A stretch of DNA of 64,000 nucleotides. Origin: Sphingomonas kyeonggiensis (GTDB lineage: Bacteria > Pseudomonadota > Alphaproteobacteria > Sphingomonadales > Sphingomonadaceae). Under the pieces are notes generated by a model. That model was not told the DNA's origin, did no database searches, and saw nothing but the letters and a program-made list of their open reading frames with translations. This document shows, one piece after another, positions 43,901-51,223 of this stretch (positions are counted from its first letter, which is position 1; every line of letters begins with the position of its first letter). The DNA lies in contig NZ_JAUSTJ010000002.1 of assembly GCF_030812785.1 (NCBI RefSeq), positions 496,001 to 560,000 of the forward strand. The letters run 5' to 3'. Made by a program: the position numbers and the translations under genes.

Positions 43901-44937
43901 CCCGCCATCTTGGCGACGTCGAGCACCGCCTTGGCGAAGGCGGCCGGGGCCTCCTGCGGCAGGTTGTGGCCGATGCCGCCGCTGATCAGCCGGAACTCAT
44001 AGGGGCCGGTGAACTTGCCGCGATACTGCTCGGGGGCGGGGTGGGGCGCGCCATTGGCGTCGCCTTCCATCGTGATCGTCGGCACCGTGATCACCGGGGT
44101 GGTCGCCAGCTTGGCCTCGATCGTATCATACTTCGCCTCGCCCTGGGCCAGGCCCAGCCGCCAGCGATAATTATGGATCACCAGCGCGACATGGTCCGGA
44201 TTGGCGAAGGAGGCGGCGGTGCGCGCATAGGTCGCATCGTCGAAATTCCACTTGGGCGAGGCGAGCTGCCAGATCAGCTTGTTGAACGCATCGGTGTTCT
44301 TGGCATAGCCGGCCTCGCCGCGCGCGGTGGCGAAGTAGAACTGGTACCACCATTGCAGCTCGGCCGCCGGCGGCAGCGGCGCGGCATTGGCGGCCTGGCT
44401 GCCGATCAGATAGCCGCTGACGGAGACCAAAGCGGTGCAGCGCTCGGGCCAGAGCAGCGCCATGATGTCGGCGGTGCGGGCGCCCCAGTCGAAGCCGGCG
44501 ACGATCGCCTTCTTGATGCCCAGCGCGTCCATCAGCGCGATCCCGTCCATCGCGATCGCGGCCTGCTGGGCGTTGCGGAAGGTGTCGGCCGAGCGGAATA
44601 CGGTGCTGCCATAGCCGCGCAGATAGGGGACGATCACGCGGTAGCCGCGCGCGACCAGCAGCGGCGCGACTTCGGCGAAGGCGTGGATGTCATAGGGCCA
44701 GCCATGGAACAGCAGCACCGCCGGGCCGGTCGCCGGGCCCATCTCGACATAGCCGATGCTGAGCGGGCCGGCATCGACCTGCTTGACCGGGCCGAAGGAA
44801 GCCGGGGCGGGCGCGCCGCCGCGCGAGGCGCTGGCGGCCTGGGCGGTGACGGCGCCGCCGAGCAGGGCGGCGATGGCGGCGGCGCCATGGACGAAGCCGC
44901 GGCGATCGGTGACGGTTTCGGGCATCAGGTTCGACAT
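43897..44937 (-). CDS. Exported alpha/beta hydrolase, epoxide hydrolase/dehalogenase-like
   Basis: 346 residues. A twin-arginine type signal (DRRGFVHGAAAIAALLGG) suggests folded export. Alpha/beta-hydrolase core: oxyanion motif FHGWPYD, nucleophile elbow AGFDWGA with D150, and a late His in GGIGHNLPQEAP. An Asp nucleophile is typical of epoxide hydrolases and haloalkane dehalogenases rather than esterases. Co-translated with the cytochrome P460 gene. A chain start two codons into the family (second Met, residue 5) is also possible. Confidence 0.8.
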   Translation of the reverse strand: MSNLMPETVTDRRGFVHGAAAIAALLGGAVTAQAASASRGGAPAPASFGPVKQVDAGPLSIGYVEMGPATGPAVLLFHGWPYDIHAFAEVAPLLVARGYRVIVPYLRGYGSTVFRSADTFRNAQQAAIAMDGIALMDALGIKKAIVAGFDWGARTADIMALLWPERCTALVSVSGYLIGSQAANAAPLPPAAELQWWYQFYFATARGEAGYAKNTDAFNKLIWQLASPKWNFDDATYARTAASFANPDHVALVIHNYRWRLGLAQGEAKYDTIEAKLATTPVITVPTITMEGDANGAPHPAPEQYRGKFTGPYEFRLISGGIGHNLPQEAPAAFAKAVLDVAKMAG

Positions 44938-45125
44938 GATCGGTCCTTTCGGGGCAGCGTGGGTACCGGTCCGAGATAGTCCAGCCCGGCACCGGCCGCC
45001 CGTTAATCGCTATGATCTGCTGTGAGCGGCGGTCCGCTCCGGGCGGAAACTAACAGCGTCTAACTGGCAACCACTCTGGCACGCGCGCCATAAGCGGCAA
45101 TACGCCCTGTGAAGCTGGAAGACCG

Positions 45126-45572
45126 ATGCCCCAATTCAGTCCGGCGACGGAATGGCATGTCCGCGATGCCGAGAATGCCTGGAACATGCGCAACCTGGAT
45201 GCGCTGCTGCTCAGCCACACGATCGATTGTCAGTGGCGCAACCGGGTGACCTTCCTGTGGGGACGCGAGCAGATTCGCGGCTTCCTCGACCGCCAGTTCC
45301 GCCGCGCGCTCGACCTGCGGGTGCTGCACGAGCCCTGGTCGGAAAGCGCCGGGCGGCTCAGCGTCCGCTACGCCGCCGAATTCCACAGCGACAGCGGCAC
45401 CTGGTTCCGCGTCTATGGCAATGAAGAGATCGAGCTCGACCATGCCGGCCTGATCCGCCGCCGCCTCACCGCCGCCAACGAACACCCGATCCAGGAACGC
45501 GAACGCGCCCTGCGCTGGCCGGCAGGGCCAAGGCCGGCCGACCATCCGAGCCTGACGGAACTGGGGTTTTAG
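45126..45572 (+). CDS. NTF2-like protein (DUF1348 family)
   Basis: 148 residues. HVRDAENAWNMRNLDALLLS, DCQWRNRVTFLWGREQIRGF and VRYAAEFHSDSGTWFRVYGNE place it in the SnoaL/NTF2-like DUF1348 group, small cone-shaped proteins of unknown activity. Complete, cytoplasmic. Monocistronic, downstream of a divergent hydrolase. Confidence 0.82.
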   Translation: MPQFSPATEWHVRDAENAWNMRNLDALLLSHTIDCQWRNRVTFLWGREQIRGFLDRQFRRALDLRVLHEPWSESAGRLSVRYAAEFHSDSGTWFRVYGNEEIELDHAGLIRRRLTAANEHPIQERERALRWPAGPRPADHPSLTELGF

Positions 45573-45581
45573 CCAGAATCT

Positions 45582-45676
45582 CCCTCTCCCCTTCAGGGAT
45601 CATCAGGTCGGCCATGCCCCCGGCATGGCCTAAACAGCGCGGGGCGCTGTTTACCTGATGATGGCCGGGGAGAGGG
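45582..45676. repeat. Cloverleaf-forming nested palindrome
   Basis: An outer stem of two 10-bp blocks (45582-45591 with 45667-45676, CCCTCTCCCC; 45599-45608 with 45653-45662, ATCATCAGGT) encloses two hairpins of equal size: GGCCATGCC/GGCATGGCC with loop CCC (45610-45630) and AAACAGCGC/GCGCTGTTT with loop GGG (45632-45652). All stems are perfect. It lies between convergent genes. Confidence 0.85.
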
Positions 45677-45700
45677 GCAAGGCCGCACCCTCCCTTCAAT

Positions 45701-45837
45701 CGTCATCCCCGCGAAGGCGGGGATCCAGAGTCACACGCTGTGCGCTGGCGGCTTGCCTTGGAATCTCCGTCTGGCATGTGCTCGATTTCTTCGTTCGTCC
45801 TCCCTTACCCTGGATCCCCGCCTTCGCGGGGATGACG
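45701..45837. repeat. REPIN-like inverted repeat, perfect 27-bp arms
   Basis: Arms at 45701-45727 and 45811-45837, each with internal hairpin CCCCGCGAAGGCGGGG. Same family as the element at 36646-36758, differing at one loop-side base and the inner arm end. It ends 20 bases from the MFS stop. Confidence 0.9.
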
Positions 45838-45857
45838 AAGACAGAAGCTACCTCGCC

Positions 45858-47081
45858 TCAGCCCCCCACAAACTCCATCCCCCGCGTCTCGCGCAGCAGT
45901 CCCGCCGCGACCAGCACCAGCACATAGGCAACCGAAACATAGATCCCGATCGAATGCGCGATCCCATATGCCGCGATGCTGCCGCCCACCGCGAACGGCG
46001 CCAGCCCGGCCACGCCGCGCCCGACATTGTAGCAGAAGCCCAGTCCCGAACCGCGCAGCCGCGTCGGGTAGAGCTCGTTCAGCACCGGGCCGATCGCGCT
46101 GTACAGCCCCATGGCGAACAGCCCCAGCGGTGCGCCGAGCGCGAGCAGCATCGCGTCGGAGACCGGCAGCTCGGTCGCGGCCAGCACGGTGACGATCCCG
46201 CCGGCGGCGAACAGCGCGAGTGTCGCTCGGCGTCCGATACGATCCGCAAGCGTCGCGCCGAGCGCATAGCCGGCCAGCGATCCGCCGACGAGCATCGCCA
46301 TGTGCGTGGCGGCTTGGGCGTTGGTCATCCCGCGCTCGAGCTTCAGCATGGTCGGCCACCAGGTCGCCAGCGCCCAATAGCCGCCATGGGTGCCGATCGC
46401 GAGCAGCGAGCCGCGCAGCGTGTTGCCCAGCATCGGGGCTGCGAAGATCCGGTGCCAGTCGTCGGCGCCCGGACAGGCCAGGAAGGTCGCGGACTCGTGC
46501 AGGCGCTTGCGGACGAGGAAGATCGCACCGGCCATCGGCAGGCTCAGGAAGAAGGCCGCGCGCCAGCCCGGCTCGGGCGGCAGCAGCGCGATGGCAAGGG
46601 TGGAGCTCGCGGCGGCCAGCCCCCAGCCGACCGCCCAGGCGCTCTGCGCGGTGCCGACCAGCTGGCCCCGCGTCGCCGCCGCGGCGATCTCGCCCATGAA
46701 CACTGCGCCCACCGCCCATTCGGCGCCGAAGCCCACGCCCTGGATCACCCGCGCGACGAGCAGCTGCTCGTAATTCTGCGCCAGCCCGCAGGCCATGGTC
46801 GACAGCGCCATCCACAGGATCGTCGCCTGCAGCACGCGGACCCGGCCGAGCCGGTCGGAGAGTAGTCCCGCCAGCCAGCCGCCGGCGGCGGAGGCGACCA
46901 GGGTCACCGTCGCGAGCAGTCCGCCGGCCGAAGGGGAGAGGTGCCAGAGCGTCAGCAGCACCGGCAAAGTGAACGAGTAGAGCTGGATGTTCATGGCGTC
47001 CATGCTGAACGCCGCATAGGTGGAGCCGAACGCGCGGCGGCCGTTCGGATCGAGGTCGCGATACCAGCGCGGTGCCATCAT
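45858..47081 (-). CDS. MFS transporter (aromatic acid/sugar symporter-like)
   Basis: 407 residues, about 12 membrane helices. Conserved MFS loops: GLLSDRLGRVRVLQ after helix 2, ARVIQGVGFGAEWAVGAVFMGE, and LADRIGRRATL in the second half. The GAEWAVG type is common in acid:proton symporters. Substrate unknown. Divergent from the TetR gene, with the TetR operator between them. The start is the first of two adjacent ATGs. Confidence 0.85.
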   Translation of the reverse strand: MMAPRWYRDLDPNGRRAFGSTYAAFSMDAMNIQLYSFTLPVLLTLWHLSPSAGGLLATVTLVASAAGGWLAGLLSDRLGRVRVLQATILWMALSTMACGLAQNYEQLLVARVIQGVGFGAEWAVGAVFMGEIAAAATRGQLVGTAQSAWAVGWGLAAASSTLAIALLPPEPGWRAAFFLSLPMAGAIFLVRKRLHESATFLACPGADDWHRIFAAPMLGNTLRGSLLAIGTHGGYWALATWWPTMLKLERGMTNAQAATHMAMLVGGSLAGYALGATLADRIGRRATLALFAAGGIVTVLAATELPVSDAMLLALGAPLGLFAMGLYSAIGPVLNELYPTRLRGSGLGFCYNVGRGVAGLAPFAVGGSIAAYGIAHSIGIYVSVAYVLVLVAAGLLRETRGMEFVGG

Positions 47082-47126
47082 CGGCGTACGAATGTTCCGG
47101 TGTCCATTTCTTCCTGAACCACATCT

Positions 47127-47141
47127 TGAACGATCGTTCCA
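47127..47141. promoter_or_regulatory. TetR operator 1 (between MFS and tetR)
   Basis: TGAACGATCGTTCCA, containing a perfect 12-bp palindrome GAACGATCGTTC. It differs by one base from the reverse complement of the site at 47744-47758. It is 19 bases before the tetR start, so autoregulation and control of the divergent transporter are likely. Confidence 0.75.
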
Positions 47142-47159
47142 GTACATTATCTCCCCTGC

Positions 47160-47726
47160 ATGGCACGTCCCCGCGAATTCGATGTCGATACCGCCGTCCA
47201 GGCCGCTGTGGAGGTTTTCCGCGAGCATGGCTTCGAGGGCGCCTCTGCGCAGATGCTCGTCGATGCGATGGGGATCGGTCGGCAGAGCCTCTACGACACG
47301 TTCGGTGACAAATGGGGCGTCTATCTCGCTGCGGTGAAACGCTATTCGCAGGAAGAGGTGCGCGCCCATACCGATCTGCTGGCGAGCCGCGACCGGGCGA
47401 TCGAGGGTATCCGTGCGATGTTCGATCGGGTGGTGGCGGAGGCGGACAGCGCCTGTCTCGGCGTCGGCTCCACCGTGGAGTTCGGTTGCAGCCGGCCCGA
47501 TCTGGTCAAGCTGCGCGAGGCTTCGTCCGCCACGCTGGTCCGCGCGATGAAGGGGGCGCTGGCGCTGGCCCGCGAGCAGGGCGATGTCGCCGCCGATCTC
47601 GACATGGACAGCCTCGCCGCCTTCCTGATTACCACCATCTCCAGCATCCGCCTCGCCGCGCGCGCCGGTGCCGGTTCGGCGCAGCGCTCTGCCCTGGTGG
47701 ATCTTGCGATGCGCGCCCTGCGCTGA
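47160..47726 (+). CDS. TetR-family transcriptional regulator
   Basis: 188 residues. N-terminal helix-turn-helix (about 8-55, VQAAVEVFREHGFEGASAQM, GIGRQSLYDTFGDKWG) and a helical ligand domain with two cysteines (SACLGVGSTVEFGCSR). Operators on both sides of the gene indicate that it represses the divergent MFS transporter, itself and the downstream oxidoreductase, with an unknown inducer, perhaps a reactive aldehyde or quinone. Confidence 0.9.
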   Translation: MARPREFDVDTAVQAAVEVFREHGFEGASAQMLVDAMGIGRQSLYDTFGDKWGVYLAAVKRYSQEEVRAHTDLLASRDRAIEGIRAMFDRVVAEADSACLGVGSTVEFGCSRPDLVKLREASSATLVRAMKGALALAREQGDVAADLDMDSLAAFLITTISSIRLAARAGAGSAQRSALVDLAMRALR

Positions 47727-47732
47727 GTTTTT

Positions 47733-47762
47733 TTGACAAATTCTGGAATGATCGTTCAATAT
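47733..47762 (+). promoter_or_regulatory. Promoter with embedded TetR operator 2, upstream of oxidoreductase
   Basis: A consensus -35 TTGACA (47733-47738) and a -10-like CAATAT (47757-47762) with an 18-base spacer. The operator TGGAATGATCGTTCA (47744-47758) fills the spacer and touches the -10, a layout in which a bound repressor would block RNA polymerase. Confidence 0.65.
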
Positions 47763-47774
47763 AGGAGTCTGCAT

Positions 47775-48743
47775 ATGAAGACCGTCGTCATGATCGCAGT
47801 TGGTGGCCCGGAAGTTATTGATATTCTTGAATTACCTGAGCCCGTACCGAGCCCGGGGGAGGTGCTGGTCGAGATTGCTGCCGCCGGTGTAAACTTCATG
47901 GACATCGGCGTCCGCAACGGCATGGCCTGGCACGAGCTCCCCTTGCCCCGCGCCCTCGGCGTCGAGGGGGCGGGCAGGGTGCTGGCGCTGGGTGAGGGAG
48001 TGACCGATCTGGCGGTCGGCCAGCGGGTCGCCTGGGTCTATGCCCCGGGCAGCTATGCCGAGCGCCTCGCCATCCCCGCCGCCGCGCTGGTCCCCATCCC
48101 CGACGACATCGACGACCGCACCGCCGCCTCGCTGATGATGCAGGGCCTCACCGCCAGCCACTTCGCCACCGACTTCTACCCGGTCCAGCCGGGCGACGTC
48201 GCGCTGGTCCATGCCGCCGCCGGCGGAGTGGGGCAGCTGCTGACCCAGATCGTCAAGCTGCGCGGCGGCACGGTGATTGGCCGGGTCTCGAGCGAAGCCA
48301 AGGTCGCGGCGGCCAGGGCAGCCGGGGCCGACCATGTCATCGTCGATGCCGAGGGCGATTTCGCCGCCGAGGTGCTGCGGCTGACCGGGGGCGAGGGCGT
48401 GCATGTCGTCTATGACGGCTCGGGTCCGGCGACCTTCGAGGACTCGCTGGCGTCGCTGCGCCGCTCGGGCACCTTCTGCTGGTTCGGCCCGGTGCTGGGC
48501 GGGCCCGGCCGGATCGACATCATGAGCCTGCCGCGCAGCATCAAGATCGGCTACGCGACCTTCTTCGACCATATCCACACCGCCGCGCTGCTACGCGCCC
48601 GCACCGCCCGGCTGTTCGACTGGGTGCGTCAGGGCAAGCTGCGGATCGCCCCCGCGACCGACTATGCGCTGGCCGATGCAGTGCAGGCGCATGCGGCGAT
48701 GGAGAGCCGGTCGAGCACCGGCAAGCTGCTGCTCATCCCCTGA
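47775..48743 (+). CDS. Quinone oxidoreductase / zinc-type alcohol dehydrogenase-like (MDR) protein
   Basis: 322 residues of the medium-chain reductase family, quinone oxidoreductase type. GVNFMDIGVRNG, LGVEGAGRVLALGEGVTD, the NADPH motif HAAAGGVGQLLTQIVKLRG and the final STGKLLLIP are typical; the zinc ligands of alcohol dehydrogenases are absent. It reduces quinones or activated alkenes. TAGGAG precedes the ATG. Expressed from the TetR-controlled promoter. Confidence 0.87.
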   Translation: MKTVVMIAVGGPEVIDILELPEPVPSPGEVLVEIAAAGVNFMDIGVRNGMAWHELPLPRALGVEGAGRVLALGEGVTDLAVGQRVAWVYAPGSYAERLAIPAAALVPIPDDIDDRTAASLMMQGLTASHFATDFYPVQPGDVALVHAAAGGVGQLLTQIVKLRGGTVIGRVSSEAKVAAARAAGADHVIVDAEGDFAAEVLRLTGGEGVHVVYDGSGPATFEDSLASLRRSGTFCWFGPVLGGPGRIDIMSLPRSIKIGYATFFDHIHTAALLRARTARLFDWVRQGKLRIAPATDYALADAVQAHAAMESRSSTGKLLLIP

Positions 48744-48882
48744 GCAAGGCTCTTCCCCAAGTGGCGGCGGCGGTTCATGATATGCGACGGACCGCCGCCG
48801 ACGAGCGACCGTTGCTGCGTCGATAATCTTCGCTTTTGCGCGACGTCTCCTAATATGAACCCGCGACGCGGGGATTGGGTCG

Positions 48883-49212
48883 ATGAACAAGCAGCACGAC
48901 TATTATCAGGCTCGCGCCGCGCGCCAGCGCGAGATGGCCGAGCAGTTGAGCGGGTCCGCGCGCGAGCAATATCTGACGCTTGCGGCGATGTACGAGGCGC
49001 TGGCGACCGAGCCGAAGAAGCCGGATGGGCAGCCGCGCGAGGCGAAAGTCCACGAGCCCGAGCCCGAGGAAGACGAGCAAGCCTATCTGCAGCGCCGCGC
49101 CCGGGAAGAACGAGCCCGCGCCTCGAACAGCGACGATCCCGCGGTGCGCCGGATCCGCTTCGAGATGGCCGACGAATATCTCCGCCGCGCGGAGGCCGCC
49201 AAGGTCGCCTGA
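48883..49212 (+). CDS. Small charged helical protein of unknown function
   Basis: 109 residues, about half Ala/Arg/Glu, predicted largely coiled or helical (YYQARAARQREMAEQLSG, YLQRRAREERARASNSDD). No signal peptide, motif or family that I recognise. Base composition and codon pattern match neighbours, and the start has plausible context, so it looks like a real conserved-type hypothetical gene. Confidence 0.6.
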   Translation: MNKQHDYYQARAARQREMAEQLSGSAREQYLTLAAMYEALATEPKKPDGQPREAKVHEPEPEEDEQAYLQRRAREERARASNSDDPAVRRIRFEMADEYLRRAEAAKVA

Positions 49213-49271
49213 CCGTTGGCATCGGGGCGGGCGCTTCCCATCTTGCCGGGAACACCGACAAAGGATTCCCG

Positions 49272-49922
49272 ATGCCCCGTCCCCTGAAGATCGATTTCGT
49301 CTCCGACGTCTCCTGCCCCTGGTGCATCATCGGGCTGAAGGGCCTGGAGGAAGCGCTGGCGCGGACCGAGGGCGTGGTCGATGCGAAAATCCATTTCCAG
49401 CCCTTCGAGCTCAACCCGAACATGGTGCCCGAGGGCGAGAATATCGGCGAGCATATCGCCAAGAAATATGGCTCGACGCCCGAGCAGTCGGCGGCGAACC
49501 GCCAGATGATCCGCGACCGCGCGGCGGCGCTGGGCTTCACGATGAACGGCTCGGCCGACAGCCGAATCTACAACACCTTCGACGCGCACCGGCTGCTCCA
49601 CTGGGCGGAGATCGAGGGCATGCAGGCGGCGCTCAAGCATGCGCTGTTCGAGGCCTATTTCACCGAGCAGAAGGACCCGTCGAACCAGGACGTGCTGGTC
49701 GCCGCGGCCGAGAAGGCCGGGCTGGACGGCGCGGCAGCCCGCGAGGTGCTGGCCTCGGGCCGCTATGCCGACGAGGTCCGCGCGGCCGAACAGCTGTGGC
49801 AGAGCCGCGGGATCAACTCGGTGCCGGCGATCGTGATCGAGGACAAATGGCTGATCTCCGGCGGCCAGCCGCCCGAAGCCTTCGAGAACGCGCTGCGCCA
49901 GATCGCGGCGGAGGTGGCCTGA
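49272..49922 (+). CDS. DsbA-family oxidoreductase, FrnE-like
   Basis: 216 residues without signal peptide, hence cytoplasmic. Thioredoxin-fold active site C15-P-W-C18 in VSDVSCPWCIIG, helical insertion with NTFDAHRLLHWAE, and the cis-Pro loop SVPAIVIEDKWLISGGQP. FrnE-type proteins are disulfide isomerases or glutathione-dependent enzymes linked to oxidative stress or polyketide metabolism; the exact role is unknown. The ATG at 49272 begins the fold directly. Confidence 0.88.
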   Translation: MPRPLKIDFVSDVSCPWCIIGLKGLEEALARTEGVVDAKIHFQPFELNPNMVPEGENIGEHIAKKYGSTPEQSAANRQMIRDRAAALGFTMNGSADSRIYNTFDAHRLLHWAEIEGMQAALKHALFEAYFTEQKDPSNQDVLVAAAEKAGLDGAAAREVLASGRYADEVRAAEQLWQSRGINSVPAIVIEDKWLISGGQPPEAFENALRQIAAEVA

Positions 49923-49928
49923 GGGAGA

Positions 49929-50879
49929 TTAGCGCACTCCGAACGTCCAGCCCTCAGTACGGGCGAGTTCCGGCGTCAGACCCTCCGGCGCCCAGAGCCC
50001 GGCATCATCTGCCACCGCGCGAAGCCAGGCGGCGCTGAGAATCGCGTCGGTGGCGTGGTCGTCATAGCGGGTGAGCGGCGCATGCGGCTCCGAGCCCAGC
50101 GCCGCCAGCATCGCGTCGAGCGTCGCCCCGTCGCGGATCTTGGATACGCCCTTGCGCATCCCCGCGGCGCGGGCGGCCAGCGCGGTGTAGATCTCGACCA
50201 GCACCGGGCCGCGCTCGGGCAGCGGATCGAAGGGCCAGATCGGCAGCTTGCCCCGCAGCCGGTGCAGCACGCGCATGCCGGTGAGGCTCGACTTGCCGAC
50301 CTGCGAGGCGCCGACCAGATTGAAGCAGCTGTACGGCGACAGCCGCATCGCCTCCTGGCCATGCTCGCACACCCGAAAGCGGCCGCGCCCGGGCGGGAAC
50401 AGGTCGCCGCAATCGCCCATCTGGCGGAAATGACGGCGTGCATCCGGGTGCTGCACGAAGCTCGTCGCGGCGAGGTGCAGGTCGCTGAGCGACAGCGCCT
50501 CGACCAGCTTCCACAGCGCAGGGCCGTCGGACGGGGACAGCTCCCAGCCGGGGAAATAGGCGCCCGCATCGGCGAGCGGAAAGGCTGGGGACAGGTCGAG
50601 CCCGATCAGCGCGCGGGTGCCCTTGTCTGCCAGCTGGGCGAGCCAGTCGGCAATGTCCTGGCGCGACCAGTTGCGCTCGACCAGCACGGGCGCGGCGCTG
50701 CCCGCCTCGGCGCGGGCAACGGCGAGGCCCTTCGGCCGCTCGACCGCCTGGCCGGACCAGTCGATCGCGATGAAGTCGGTGAATGCCGTGCGCTCCTGCG
50801 AAAGCAGGAGCCCAGAGTCACGGGCGGTTGGCTTGCGATCCTGGACTCCTGCTTTCGCAGGAGCACTGGTTTGCCTCAC
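49929..50879 (-). CDS. DUF429-like protein with repeat-encoded N-terminal insertion
   Basis: 316 residues if started at the GTG at 50879, whose overlap with the YjbR stop (GTGA) suggests coupled translation. The core, from FIAIDWSGQAVERPKG to the C terminus, resembles the RNase-H-like DUF429 group (GLDLSPAFPLAD, VLVEIYTALAARAAG, YDDHATDAILSAAWLRA); function unknown. Residues 6-30 are encoded by a REPIN-like inverted repeat (50792-50864), and no ATG occurs nearby, so the repeat appears to have landed in the 5' coding end and been retained in frame. Confidence 0.68.
   Translation of the reverse strand: MRQTSAPAKAGVQDRKPTARDSGLLLSQERTAFTDFIAIDWSGQAVERPKGLAVARAEAGSAAPVLVERNWSRQDIADWLAQLADKGTRALIGLDLSPAFPLADAGAYFPGWELSPSDGPALWKLVEALSLSDLHLAATSFVQHPDARRHFRQMGDCGDLFPPGRGRFRVCEHGQEAMRLSPYSCFNLVGASQVGKSSLTGMRVLHRLRGKLPIWPFDPLPERGPVLVEIYTALAARAAGMRKGVSKIRDGATLDAMLAALGSEPHAPLTRYDDHATDAILSAAWLRAVADDAGLWAPEGLTPELARTEGWTFGVR
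50792..50864. repeat. REPIN-like inverted repeat inside a coding 5' end
   Basis: Arms 50792-50815 and 50841-50864, 24 bases with one mismatch, each with hairpin CTCCTGCGAAAGCAGGAG and a 25-base middle. Unlike the other elements it lies within an open reading frame and between two overlapping operon genes. Confidence 0.88.
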
Positions 50880-51223
50880 GGCCGCTCCGCCATCCCTGCG
50901 GCGATGCGCTGGGGCTTCTTCGCGCGGTCCCACCAGGCCCGCTGGATGTAGAGCTCGATCCGCTCGCGGCTGCCGGTGCCGTAGCGTACCAGCAGCATCG
51001 GATAGTTGGCATAGTGATCGGTCTGCCAGAAGGTGTCCGGATCGGTCTCGAACAGAATCTCCTTCTCCGGATGGGTGACCATCAGGCCGAAGCTGCCCTT
51101 CTCGCGGCCGGGCGACATCAGGCCCTTGCCGTTGATCTTGGGACAAGGCGTGCCCCACCAGCTCTCCATCACCACATCGGGCAAGGTGCGGGCAAAGGCC
51201 GTGGCGTCGTCCCAGTCATCCAT
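50876..51223 (-). CDS. MmcQ/YjbR-family DNA-binding-like protein
   Basis: 115 residues. WDDATAFARTLPDVVMESWW, PCPKINGKGLMS, FETDPDTFWQTDHYANYPML and YIQRAWWDRA are typical of the double-wing YjbR fold. DNA binding is suggested by fold only. It overlaps the rarA stop by 8 bases and is coupled to the DUF429-like gene, so the three form one unit. Confidence 0.85.
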   Translation of the reverse strand: MDDWDDATAFARTLPDVVMESWWGTPCPKINGKGLMSPGREKGSFGLMVTHPEKEILFETDPDTFWQTDHYANYPMLLVRYGTGSRERIELYIQRAWWDRAKKPQRIAAGMAERP

